Below, in pieces: positions 6,295-12,959 of a stretch of DNA of 16,917 nt. This DNA is from an uncultured Sphingomonadaceae bacterium (lineage in GTDB: Bacteria > Pseudomonadota > Alphaproteobacteria > Sphingomonadales > Sphingomonadaceae). The stretch is from the NCBI GenBank assembly GCA_946480515.1, contig CAMLKX010000013.1:1-16917 (forward strand). Direction: 5' to 3'. The notes beneath the pieces are model-generated. The model was not told the origin of the DNA and did no database searches. It worked only from the letters and a program-made list of their open reading frames with translations. The translations under genes and the position numbers were made by a program. Within the stretch, counting starts at the first letter, position 1. Each line of letters opens with the position of its first letter.

Positions 6295-8801
6295 GCTCTC
6301 TTCCGCAACCGGTCGAGAATTGGTTCGCGGCTCGCGGCTGGCAGCCGCGCCGACATCAAATGGCGATGCTCGACGCAGCCCGCGCCGGTCGCAGCGCGCT
6401 ACTGGTCGCTGCCACCGGAGCAGGCAAGACCCTGGCCGGCTTCCTGCCGACGATCTGCGACCTGATCGAGTCTGATCACCCCTCCCCTTCAGGGGAGGGG
6501 TTGGGCTGGGGCGGTGCCCGTTCCGCAGCGCCCGATGACAAAGCCCCACCCCCAGCCCCTCCCCTGAAGGGGAGGGGAGAAGTTGGCCTCCACACCCTCT
6601 ACGTTTCACCGCTGAAGGCGCTCGCGGTCGATGTTCAGCGTAACCTGCTGACGCCGATCAGCGACATGGACCTGCCGATCAGGGTCGAGACGCGCACCGG
6701 AGATACGCCGTCGGACCGCAAGGCGCGGCAGCGTTCACGGCCTCCACACATTCTGCTCACCACGCCGGAGTCGCTCAGCCTGCTGCTCAGTTATCCGGAC
6801 AGCGCCTCACTGTTCGCCAGCCTCAAGACGATCGTGATCGACGAGTTGCATGCGTTCGCCAAGGAGAAGCGCGGCGACCTGCTCGCGCTGGCGATGGCCC
6901 GGCTGCAACGGCTTTCTCCAGAGCTACGACGAGTCGGCTTGTCGGCGACCATTTCCGATCCACTAGCCTACCGCCGCTGGCTGTCCCCCTCAGCCAGCCC
7001 GGCTGAGGTTGAACTCGTCGAGGGGGACCTGGGCGCCGAGCCCGATCTGTCGATCCTGATTCCGGAAGGGCGCGTGCCGTGGGCGGGACATAGCGGCCGT
7101 TATGCCGCGCGCGAGGTGATGCGGCTGATCGAACAGCACAAGACGACGCTGGTATTCACCAACACGCGCAGCCTGTGCGAGTTGATCTTCCAGGACCTGT
7201 GGGCAGTGAACGAGCAGGGTCTGCCGATCGGAATTCACCACGGCAGCCTCGATCTCGCCGCCCGTCGCAAGGTCGAAGCGGCCATGGCTGACGGTCGCTT
7301 GCGTGCGTTGGTAGCGACGGCCAGCCTCGACCTGGGGATCGACTGGGGGGACGTCGACCTCGTCATTCAGATGGGCGCCCCCAAGGGTAGCTCGCGGCTG
7401 CTGCAGCGGATCGGCCGTGCCAATCATCGGCTCGATGAACCGAGCCGCGGAGTGCTGGTCCCCGGCAACCGCTTCGAATATCTCGAAGGCCAGGCCGCGC
7501 TGGACGCAATCGACGAAGGCGAACTCGATCCGGAAGATTTCCGGCAGGGGACACTCGACACGCTCGCCCAGCATATTCTTGGCCTCGCCTGCGCCAGCCC
7601 GTTCACTGAGGCCGAGTTGCTGGCTGAAGTTCGATCAGCCGCGCCCTACTCCGAGATCACCGCCGATACATTGAGCGATGTTCTCGGCTTCATCGCCACC
7701 GGCGGCTATGCGCTGAAGGCCTACGACCGGTTCCAGCGGCTTGTTGCCGATGCCGAGGGCCAATGGCGGATTGCTCGGTCCGCCGTCGCGGCTCAGCATC
7801 GCCTCAACGCTGGAGTGATCGTCGATGCGCCGATGCTCGACGTCCGCTTCCGTGGCGGCCGCCGGCTCGGCCGGGTCGAGGAAGGCTATGCCGCGACCTT
7901 GCTGCCTGGCGACCACATCTTTTTCTCCGGACTGAGCCTGGAAGTTCTGGGCGTTCGCGACACCGACCTGATCGTGCAGGCCTCGTCGAAGCCGGCGCGG
8001 ATCGTCACCTATGGCGGGCAGCGCATGTCGATGAGCACGCATCTGGCAGACCGCGTTCGCCGGTTCCTGTGCGAGCGATCCGAATGGACGCGATTTCCCG
8101 ACGATGTTCATGAGTGGCTGGAAGTTCAGGCGCGCCGCTCCCGGCTCCCGCAGCCGGACGAACTGCTGGTCGAGACCTTCGCGTTCGAGCGCCGCCACTT
8201 CATGGTCGCCTACAGCTTCGAAGGCTGGAATGCGCACCAATCGCTGGGAATGTTGCTGACGAAGCGGATGGAGAAGGCCGGGCTCAAGCCGCTCGGCTTC
8301 GTCGCCAACGATTATGCGCTTGCCTGCTATGGGCTCGAGCCGATCGTCGACCCGCGGCCGCTGTTTTCGCCCGACATTCTTGAGCGGGAATTCGTTGAAT
8401 GGGTCGAGCAGTCCAATCTGCTCAAGCGGGCGTTCCGCGAAGTGGCGGTGATCGGTGGCCTGGTGGAACGGCAGCATCCCGGAAAGCGCAAGTCGGGCCG
8501 TCAGGTCACCTTTTCGACCGATCTCATCTACGATGTTCTGCGCCGCTACGAACCCGACCATCTCCTGCTCAAGGCCGCCTGGAACGACGCTCGCGCACGG
8601 ATGACGGAGCTCGGCCGCCTCGCCCGGCTGGTCGATCGCGCCGCGGCAACCATGGTCCATGTTGCTGCCGAGCGGATCACTCCCATGGCCGTGCCGCTGA
8701 TGGTGATCGTTGGTCGCGAGGGCTTGCCCCCCGGCGCGGCTGACGAGTCGATCCTGATGGAGGCAGAGGCGCTGGCGCAGGAAGCGATGCGGCTCGACTG
8801 A
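6291..8801 (+). CDS. Ligase-associated DNA damage response DEXH-box helicase (Lhr-like, superfamily 2)
   Basis: This is an ATP-driven SF2 helicase of the Lhr family that works with an ATP-dependent ligase and nucleases in DNA repair. Reading from CTG 6291, motifs appear in order: Q-motif region WQPRRHQ (17-23), Walker A ATGAGKT (41-47), motif Ia YVSPLKALAVD (104-114), motif II DELH (184-187), motif III SAT (218-220), motif IV LVFTNTR, motif V ATASLDLGIDWG, motif VI QRIGRANH (from 372), then the long Lhr-type C-terminal domains. The first ATG in frame is 6360, but that would remove the conserved Q-motif region, and no ATG, GTG or TTG lies upstream before the stop at 6282. CTG 6291 overlaps the previous TGA and follows GAGGGG by 11 bases. 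Residues about 62-99 come from a palindromic repeat inserted in frame. Function confident, start less so. Confidence 0.9.
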   Translation: MSSLPQPVENWFAARGWQPRRHQMAMLDAARAGRSALLVAATGAGKTLAGFLPTICDLIESDHPSPSGEGLGWGGARSAAPDDKAPPPAPPLKGRGEVGLHTLYVSPLKALAVDVQRNLLTPISDMDLPIRVETRTGDTPSDRKARQRSRPPHILLTTPESLSLLLSYPDSASLFASLKTIVIDELHAFAKEKRGDLLALAMARLQRLSPELRRVGLSATISDPLAYRRWLSPSASPAEVELVEGDLGAEPDLSILIPEGRVPWAGHSGRYAAREVMRLIEQHKTTLVFTNTRSLCELIFQDLWAVNEQGLPIGIHHGSLDLAARRKVEAAMADGRLRALVATASLDLGIDWGDVDLVIQMGAPKGSSRLLQRIGRANHRLDEPSRGVLVPGNRFEYLEGQAALDAIDEGELDPEDFRQGTLDTLAQHILGLACASPFTEAELLAEVRSAAPYSEITADTLSDVLGFIATGGYALKAYDRFQRLVADAEGQWRIARSAVAAQHRLNAGVIVDAPMLDVRFRGGRRLGRVEEGYAATLLPGDHIFFSGLSLEVLGVRDTDLIVQASSKPARIVTYGGQRMSMSTHLADRVRRFLCERSEWTRFPDDVHEWLEVQARRSRLPQPDELLVETFAFERRHFMVAYSFEGWNAHQSLGMLLTKRMEKAGLKPLGFVANDYALACYGLEPIVDPRPLFSPDILEREFVEWVEQSNLLKRAFREVAVIGGLVERQHPGKRKSGRQVTFSTDLIYDVLRRYEPDHLLLKAAWNDARARMTELGRLARLVDRAAATMVHVAAERITPMAVPLMVIVGREGLPPGAADESILMEAEALAQEAMRLD
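6479..6577. repeat. GC-rich palindromic element inside the helicase gene
   Basis: Two arms of about 33 bases (6479-6511 and 6544-6577) are near-perfect inverted repeats of each other around a 32-base loop. Each arm itself contains the smaller palindrome CCCCTCCCCTTCAGGGG / AGGGG. The element is read through in frame and adds a Pro/Gly-rich stretch beginning PSPSGEGLGWGG, a peptide typical of translated intergenic repeats. Such elements are normally intergenic, so its place inside a helicase ORF is unusual. Confidence 0.85.
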
Positions 8802-8868
8802 CGGCGTTCCGAAGACCACCGAACCGGTAGGCCTTGTGATCGCTGCCGCCATCTGCTCAGCCAGTGCG

Positions 8869-9114
8869 ATGTTATTGAGAATCATCGCTTTGGTCATTCT
8901 TCCGGCGCTGCTGGCCGGGTGCGTCGTCGGCACGGTCGCCAAAACCGCGGTCGAAGTTGCGACGCTTCCGGTGAAGGTGGTCTCCGCCGGGGTGGACGCG
9001 GCGACGACCAGCCAGTCCGAGGCCGACGAGAAGCGTGGACGGGAGCTGCGCAAGGCCGACGAGGAGCGCGTCCGGCGAGAGCGGGAGGCGGCCAGCTCAC
9101 GACAACCGCAGTAG
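8869..9114 (+). CDS. Small putative lipoprotein, function unknown
   Basis: The 81-residue product starts MLLRIIALVILPALLAGC, a lipoprotein signal peptide with Cys18 as the predicted lipidated residue. The mature part has a hydrophobic stretch (VVGTVAKTAVEVATLPVKVV) and then a highly charged Arg/Lys/Glu-rich tail likely to be helical. ATG 8869 was chosen because it places the signal peptide at the very start; an in-frame GTG at 8836 would add 11 residues. It follows the helicase by 67 bp on the same strand. In many genomes the position after the helicase holds the PdeM nuclease, but this product has none of that enzyme's metal-binding motifs. I recall similar small lipoproteins in sphingomonads, without a known role. 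Confidence 0.7.
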   Translation: MLLRIIALVILPALLAGCVVGTVAKTAVEVATLPVKVVSAGVDAATTSQSEADEKRGRELRKADEERVRREREAASSRQPQ

Positions 9115-9154
9115 CGCCCTTCCTGCCGAACCCACCTTCCGGTTATGAGCGGCG

Positions 9155-9610
9155 ATGCGCTACTTCCTCGATTGCGAATATAATGGGTTCGGCGGCGAGC
9201 TGCTGAGCCTCGCGCTGGTCCCGTCCGATCATAGCGAGGAGTTTTATGTCACGCTGGCGGGCTCTCAGCCGGTCGAGCCATGGGTCAAGCGCCACGTCAT
9301 CCCTTTTCTCGATCATGTGCCGGCTGGACTGGTCTCGCCACGCCTTGGCAGCGAACAGGCGGCGGTTGCGCTCGCTGCCTGGCTTGCCGGCGACTTGGAC
9401 CCTGAGGTCGTCGCCGACTGGCCCGACGACATCGCCTATTTCTGCCGGCTCCTGACCGTCGCTCCGGGCCGCATGGTCCCGGTGCCGCCCCTTCGCTTTC
9501 AGCTGCTGACGCATCACAATTTCAGCACCGCAGCGGCCAGCGCCGTGCCGCACAACGCGTTGCATGACGCGCGCGCGCTGAGGGATCATGTCCTTCAGAT
9601 GGAGCGTTGA
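9155..9610 (+). CDS. 3'-5' exoribonuclease-like protein (DEDDh, RNase H fold)
   Basis: The 151-residue product matches a compact DEDDh exonuclease. Exo I is FLDCEYNG at residues 4-11 (Asp6, Glu8), the exo II aspartate is probably Asp88 in VADWPDD, and exo III is HNALHD at 133-138 (His133, Asp138, H-x4-D), within the typical PHNALHDARAL context. These residues bind two metal ions and remove nucleotides from 3' ends; family members of this short type are annotated as 3'-5' exoribonucleases. ATG 9155 puts the catalytic strand at the very N-terminus as expected. An out-of-frame ATG at 9145 was not used. The next gene starts six bases after the stop, so the two are surely co-transcribed. RNA rather than DNA as substrate is inferred from the family. 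Confidence 0.82.
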   Translation: MRYFLDCEYNGFGGELLSLALVPSDHSEEFYVTLAGSQPVEPWVKRHVIPFLDHVPAGLVSPRLGSEQAAVALAAWLAGDLDPEVVADWPDDIAYFCRLLTVAPGRMVPVPPLRFQLLTHHNFSTAAASAVPHNALHDARALRDHVLQMER

Positions 9611-9616
9611 CGGGCA

Positions 9617-9997
9617 ATGGCTGAACCCGGAACCGTGATCGGCTGGAAGCTGGACCGGTCGCAACGCGCGGAATTGCTCGGCGACTACCCCGCCCGTTAT
9701 TCAGACGCAGATGCCGACCATGTCACGCTTGAGACGAACGCTCGCGACAAGCCTCTCCCGAACCCGGTGACGGCTGAGATCATCGGCCATGCCGACGATG
9801 GCGACAGCCTGGAAGCCATGGTGGTTGCAATCGACGGCACCAGTGACCGGCCCGATGGCTCGACCTTTCATATCACCTGGTCGCTGGACAAGGGGAAAGG
9901 GCGGCGGGCGCGCGAAAGCAATGACCTGCTTCGCGGGCGCCCTTGGACCCCGTTCGATCAAGCCATCCCGATCAGTCTCACTCCGGCCCGGTTCTGA
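9617..9997 (+). CDS. Conserved hypothetical protein with two H-x-T motifs (2H phosphoesterase-like)
   Basis: I do not recognise a named family with certainty. The 126-residue product has two H-hydrophobic-T motifs followed by hydrophobic residues: HVTL at residues 35-38 and FHITWSL at 84-90. Paired H-x-T/S motifs on beta strands are the catalytic signature of 2H phosphoesterases such as LigT/ThpR and the cyclic phosphodiesterase domain of fungal tRNA ligases, which open 2',3'-cyclic phosphates. The spacing of 50 residues is shorter than in LigT, so the assignment is tentative. The gene sits six bases after the exoribonuclease and two bases before the HAD phosphatase. That tight packing supports a shared job in nucleic-acid end processing, but this is inference. 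Confidence 0.72.
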   Translation: MAEPGTVIGWKLDRSQRAELLGDYPARYSDADADHVTLETNARDKPLPNPVTAEIIGHADDGDSLEAMVVAIDGTSDRPDGSTFHITWSLDKGKGRRARESNDLLRGRPWTPFDQAIPISLTPARF

Positions 9998-9999
9998 CG

Positions 10000-10509
10000 A
10001 TGGACTCCGCGTGCACGCCAAGGAACGGAATCCGGCTGTTCCTCGATTGCGATGGAGTGCTTGCGGACTTCGACGCCGGAGCCCGGCACCTGCTGGGAAT
10101 GTCGCCGGAGCAATTCCAGGCGCGGCACAGCATTCGCGAATTATGGCGGCGGCTTGCAAGGGCGCCCGATTTCTATGCGCGCCTGCCGGAGATGCCTGAC
10201 GCGCGGACGCTGTTCGATGCCGTCGCGCATCTCGACCCCACCATTCTGACCGGCCTTCCGCTCGGCGACTGGGCCGCGCCGCAGAAAGTGCGCTGGGCTG
10301 CAGAACATTTTCCCGGAACGCGCATTATTACCTGCATGGCTCGGGACAAGTTTCGCCACATGACCGGACGCGACGTCTTGGTCGACGACCGCGAAGATCA
10401 TCGAGATAAATGGGAAGCTGCTGGCGGGACATTCATCCATCATCGCAGTGCGCGCCAGAGTCTGGAGGAACTTTCCCGGATTTTCCCGTCGATTGCGCTG
10501 GCGCAATGA
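10000..10509 (+). CDS. HAD-superfamily phosphatase, 5'(3')-nucleotidase-like
   Basis: The 169-residue product has the HAD motifs: motif I LFLDCDGVLADFD with nucleophile Asp16 and acid/base Asp18, motif II ILTGLP (Thr84), a motif III lysine in ARDKFRH (Lys117), and motif IV VLVDDRED (Asp129, Asp130). The cap insertion and length resemble the 5'(3')-deoxyribonucleotidase (NT5C) class, which dephosphorylates nucleoside monophosphates. A related role on polynucleotide ends is also possible. The open frame extends upstream to 9943, but ATG 10000 lies two bases after the stop of the previous gene and starts close to motif I, so it was preferred. No strong ribosome site is visible, in keeping with translational coupling. 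A hairpin terminator follows directly. Confidence 0.85.
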   Translation: MDSACTPRNGIRLFLDCDGVLADFDAGARHLLGMSPEQFQARHSIRELWRRLARAPDFYARLPEMPDARTLFDAVAHLDPTILTGLPLGDWAAPQKVRWAAEHFPGTRIITCMARDKFRHMTGRDVLVDDREDHRDKWEAAGGTFIHHRSARQSLEELSRIFPSIALAQ

Positions 10510-10511
10510 AA

Positions 10512-10537
10512 AAGGCCCCTCCGGGCAGAGGGGCCTT
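10512..10537. terminator. Bidirectional hairpin terminator
   Basis: AAGGCCCCT (10512-10520) pairs perfectly with AGGGGCCTT (10529-10537) around an eight-base loop. On the minus strand the stem is followed by a run of five T, making a classic intrinsic terminator for the 10563-11114 gene. On the plus strand it lies just after the HAD gene but lacks a T run, so it may end that transcript less efficiently. Confidence 0.85.
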
Positions 10538-10562
10538 AGAGAATTATTCACGAAAAATCTGA

Positions 10563-11114
10563 TCAGGCCGCTTCGGACAGATCGTCCTTCTCAACCCATT
10601 CCGGCCAGAACAGCGGCTCACGGTTGGACCATCCCGGCGCAGTCGCGGCGCTCTCGCTAATCGACTGCAACAGGTGACGCCGCCGCTCCGGATGGAGGTG
10701 CGGCAATGCCGCTGCGGCACAGAACGCCGCCGGAAGCCACGGCCGCGATGCTGCACCAATCAGCCGCTCATAGAGGAAGCGGTAGGCCGAAAAGCTCGGC
10801 AGCCGATCCTGTCCGAGATCGAACGCGGACAAGGTAACCAATTGTCCAAGGAAGGGTTCGATCGCATCAAGCCCGCTATCGTCCGGGACCTGAAGACGAA
10901 GGCTCTCCAGCTGCTTGTATAAGCGCGACTGGGCCCGCATCGACGCAATTTCCGCCGCATCCCGCGCCCACAGCTCGATCGCATCCTCGCGTTCGAACCC
11001 GATGTCTAGCGACCGACGAATATAGCGCTGCGTCGACTTCGAAAAATTGGCGAACTCTTTGAGTTCCGTCAGTAGTAACGCACCGCCAGAGGATGGCTTG
11101 GTACGCGTGGCCAT
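10563..11114 (-). CDS. Hypothetical protein, 183 residues
   Basis: I do not recognise this family. The product is soluble, with no signal peptide or membrane helix. The first half (about residues 10-75) is helical and rich in charged residues (LTELKEFANFSKSTQRYIRR, then EREDAIELWARDAAEI), which could be a small helical bundle. The second half is more hydrophobic, with an Ala-rich helix and a C-terminal segment containing several tryptophans (PGWSNREPLFWPEWVEKDD). The start is firm: AAGGAG lies seven bases before ATG 11114. It has its own intrinsic terminator at 10512-10537, so it is probably a single-gene transcript. Nothing in the neighbours points to its role. Confidence 0.75.
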   Translation of the reverse strand: MATRTKPSSGGALLLTELKEFANFSKSTQRYIRRSLDIGFEREDAIELWARDAAEIASMRAQSRLYKQLESLRLQVPDDSGLDAIEPFLGQLVTLSAFDLGQDRLPSFSAYRFLYERLIGAASRPWLPAAFCAAAALPHLHPERRRHLLQSISESAATAPGWSNREPLFWPEWVEKDDLSEAA

Positions 11115-11261
11115 GACCCGACTCCTTCTGCCCTAGGAAGGATCATGTGCTGGTTCCGCTTGCCAAATGCTTAACCATGATCCCCCGCCCCCGATTCATA
11201 AGGAATCACAATTCGATCGAGTCGGCAAGCCCGCTCGTTGTGCGGTGCAGCAATCGGGCAA

Positions 11262-11498
11262 CTATTTTCGTGGATTATTTTTTTCCGGGTAGCCTGATGA
11301 GGGCACCGGTTCATTGATATTGCCCGGTTGCGCAGCGGCGCTTGGGTCGGACGCATCCATCGATTCATCGCTGCCGACATCGGCCTTGGCATTGAGGTCG
11401 TCGGGATTTTTCTTGAGCTTTCGTTCCAGCTCGGGCTCCGGCGGCCGTGGCTGGGCCGAAGGATGAATCGAGGCGTCCGGTTTGCGATCGTCTGTCAC
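11262..11498 (-). CDS. Small acidic tail protein read in frame with the symporter (possible independent start)
   Basis: Inside the symporter frame, GTG 11498 is preceded by AAAGGA at an eight-base spacer, so a separate 78-residue product could be made. Its sequence, VTDDRKPDASIHPSAQPRPP at the start and a DESMDASDP motif with a PSSGYPE ending, looks like a complete small Pro/Asp-rich protein of the type I recall as stand-alone in sphingomonads. It would be soluble and largely disordered. Either the two genes have fused by loss of the symporter stop codon, or both a fused and a free form are produced. The role is unknown. The alternative is simply a long natural tail of the transporter. Confidence 0.4.
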   Translation of the reverse strand: MTDDRKPDASIHPSAQPRPPEPELERKLKKNPDDLNAKADVGSDESMDASDPSAAAQPGNINEPVPSSGYPEKNNPRK

Positions 11499-12827
11499 TG
11501 GATTGATCCTTTGCAACTTTTCGCCACCAGAACGATCACCGACGGTCGCCCGTTCCCCCTCGCCGGCAGATTGCGAACCTCTTGCAACCGCGCCGGTAAC
11601 CGCGACGTCCATGGCGACATTGCCGACGGTTCGGAACATGTCGGGGATCGTTTCGACCGCGATCAGCAAGGCGAGCGGTTCGACCGGGAGCCCCATCGCC
11701 AGGCAGATGGGTGCAATTGAGGTAACGAAACTCACCTGTCCCGGAAGACTGACGGTGCCATAGGTTGTCACCGCCGCCACGAGCACTCCCGCTACGACTT
11801 GCCAGAAGCCAAGCTCGATTCCGAGCCAGTGGGCGACATAGATGGCGACGCCCATGTTCATGGCCGGCCCGGTCGCCCGCATCAGCGCGACGGCAAGGGG
11901 CAGAGTCACGTCGGCGCTGCGTTCCGGCACGCCAAGCCGCTGCGCCGCCTGTAGCATGGCCGGGAGCGACGCAAGCGAGGACTGAGTGGAAATGGCGACC
12001 GCCTGCGGCGCGATCATCGCTCTGGCGAATGTGCCGAGCCGCCACCTCGCTCCGGCCATCGCCACGCCGTAGCCAGCCAACAGGATCAAGAGGCCAAGCG
12101 CGGATACCAGCAGCACATAGTGAATGAGGCCGCCGAGAGCCGCCCCACCAGCGCCTGCCCCAACCGCGAATGCCAGCGCGAAAACGCCCACCGGCGCAAG
12201 CCACAGGACCCAGCGGATGACGATTAGCAGCGCCTCTCCTGCCGCTTCGAAGAACGAGAAGATCATCATCCGGCGTTGGCGATCCAGGCGGGTCACCGCG
12301 ACGGCGAAGGCCAGCGTAAAGACGACCAGCTGCAAGATGCGGTCGGCCGCGGCCGCTGCGATCGGATTCTGCGGAATGATGCTGCGGAGGAAGTCATGAA
12401 CCGTCGGCACCGCCGCCGCAGCCGCGCCGGCGTCCACGCTGGCGAGCCCGGCCCGAAGTGCGTCCGCCGCCTCGGCCGGAAGCGGGAACCAGCCGATGAG
12501 CCACGGCATGGCCACAGCGCCGAACACCGCCGAGCAGGTCAGGACGATCGCGAACCACAACACCGAGCGCCCGGCGACCCCGCCGGACCGCGCCGCGTCG
12601 CTGCCGCCGACTAGGCCGGTGATGAGCAGCGTCACGATCAGTGGAATCACAGTCATCCGCAATCCATCGAGCCACATGCCGCCTACAGTCGCGGCAAGCT
12701 CGATCGCCGGCTCGCGCCATCCGCCACCCATGCGCGTGATCGCAATCCCGCCGATCAAACCGGCAAGGAGCGCGCCGAGTACCAGCAAGGTACCTCGGCC
12801 GCCGCCGCGAGTGGCAACTTCGCTCAA
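11262..12827 (-). CDS. Dicarboxylate/amino acid:cation symporter (DAACS/SDF family) with fused C-terminal tail protein
   Basis: The first 420 or so residues form a sodium- or proton-coupled symporter of the GltP/DctA family in the inner membrane, with eight helices and two re-entrant loops. HP1 carries SSLASLP (about 283-289), and helix 8 keeps the substrate/cation residues D-x-x-R-T-x-x-N-x-x-x-D (396-407). The helix 7 motif, normally NMDGT, reads NMGVA (324-328), so cation or substrate binding may differ. Starts are TTG: 12827 has GGAAGG at a seven-base spacer, while 12842 is a weaker alternative. From about residue 420 the protein continues as a hydrophilic, disordered tail that includes what looks like a separate small protein from residue 444 (listed separately). 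It is transcribed away from the membrane protein gene at 12960. Confidence 0.82.
   Translation of the reverse strand: MSEVATRGGGRGTLLVLGALLAGLIGGIAITRMGGGWREPAIELAATVGGMWLDGLRMTVIPLIVTLLITGLVGGSDAARSGGVAGRSVLWFAIVLTCSAVFGAVAMPWLIGWFPLPAEAADALRAGLASVDAGAAAAAVPTVHDFLRSIIPQNPIAAAAADRILQLVVFTLAFAVAVTRLDRQRRMMIFSFFEAAGEALLIVIRWVLWLAPVGVFALAFAVGAGAGGAALGGLIHYVLLVSALGLLILLAGYGVAMAGARWRLGTFARAMIAPQAVAISTQSSLASLPAMLQAAQRLGVPERSADVTLPLAVALMRATGPAMNMGVAIYVAHWLGIELGFWQVVAGVLVAAVTTYGTVSLPGQVSFVTSIAPICLAMGLPVEPLALLIAVETIPDMFRTVGNVAMDVAVTGAVARGSQSAGEGERATVGDRSGGEKLQRINPVTDDRKPDASIHPSAQPRPPEPELERKLKKNPDDLNAKADVGSDESMDASDPSAAAQPGNINEPVPSSGYPEKNNPRK
11507..11512 (-). promoter_or_regulatory. Internal ribosome binding site in the symporter frame
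   Basis: AAAGGA on the minus strand lies eight bases before the in-frame GTG at 11498. It is the main sign that the tail protein can be translated on its own. Confidence 0.4.
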
Positions 12828-12959
12828 ATCGCCCCCTTCCAAGTCCTTTGCAGCTTGCTAACGCGTAACGGTGCCTAGCGCCAAGCTTGCGCGGCAAACC
12901 CGTTGCAATTTTCCATTAAATGCATAGCGTTGAACTGACGTCATCTGGGAGGGTGATTG

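Noticed and set aside
7635..9053. Long minus-strand open frame (472 codons) opposite the helicase
   Set aside because: It mirrors the helicase reading frame in GC-rich DNA and has no protein-like motif or ribosome site.
11115..11200. EcfG general-stress promoter before the 183-residue gene (GGAAC seen on the minus strand)
   Set aside because: No CGTT-like -10 element lies 16-17 bases downstream.
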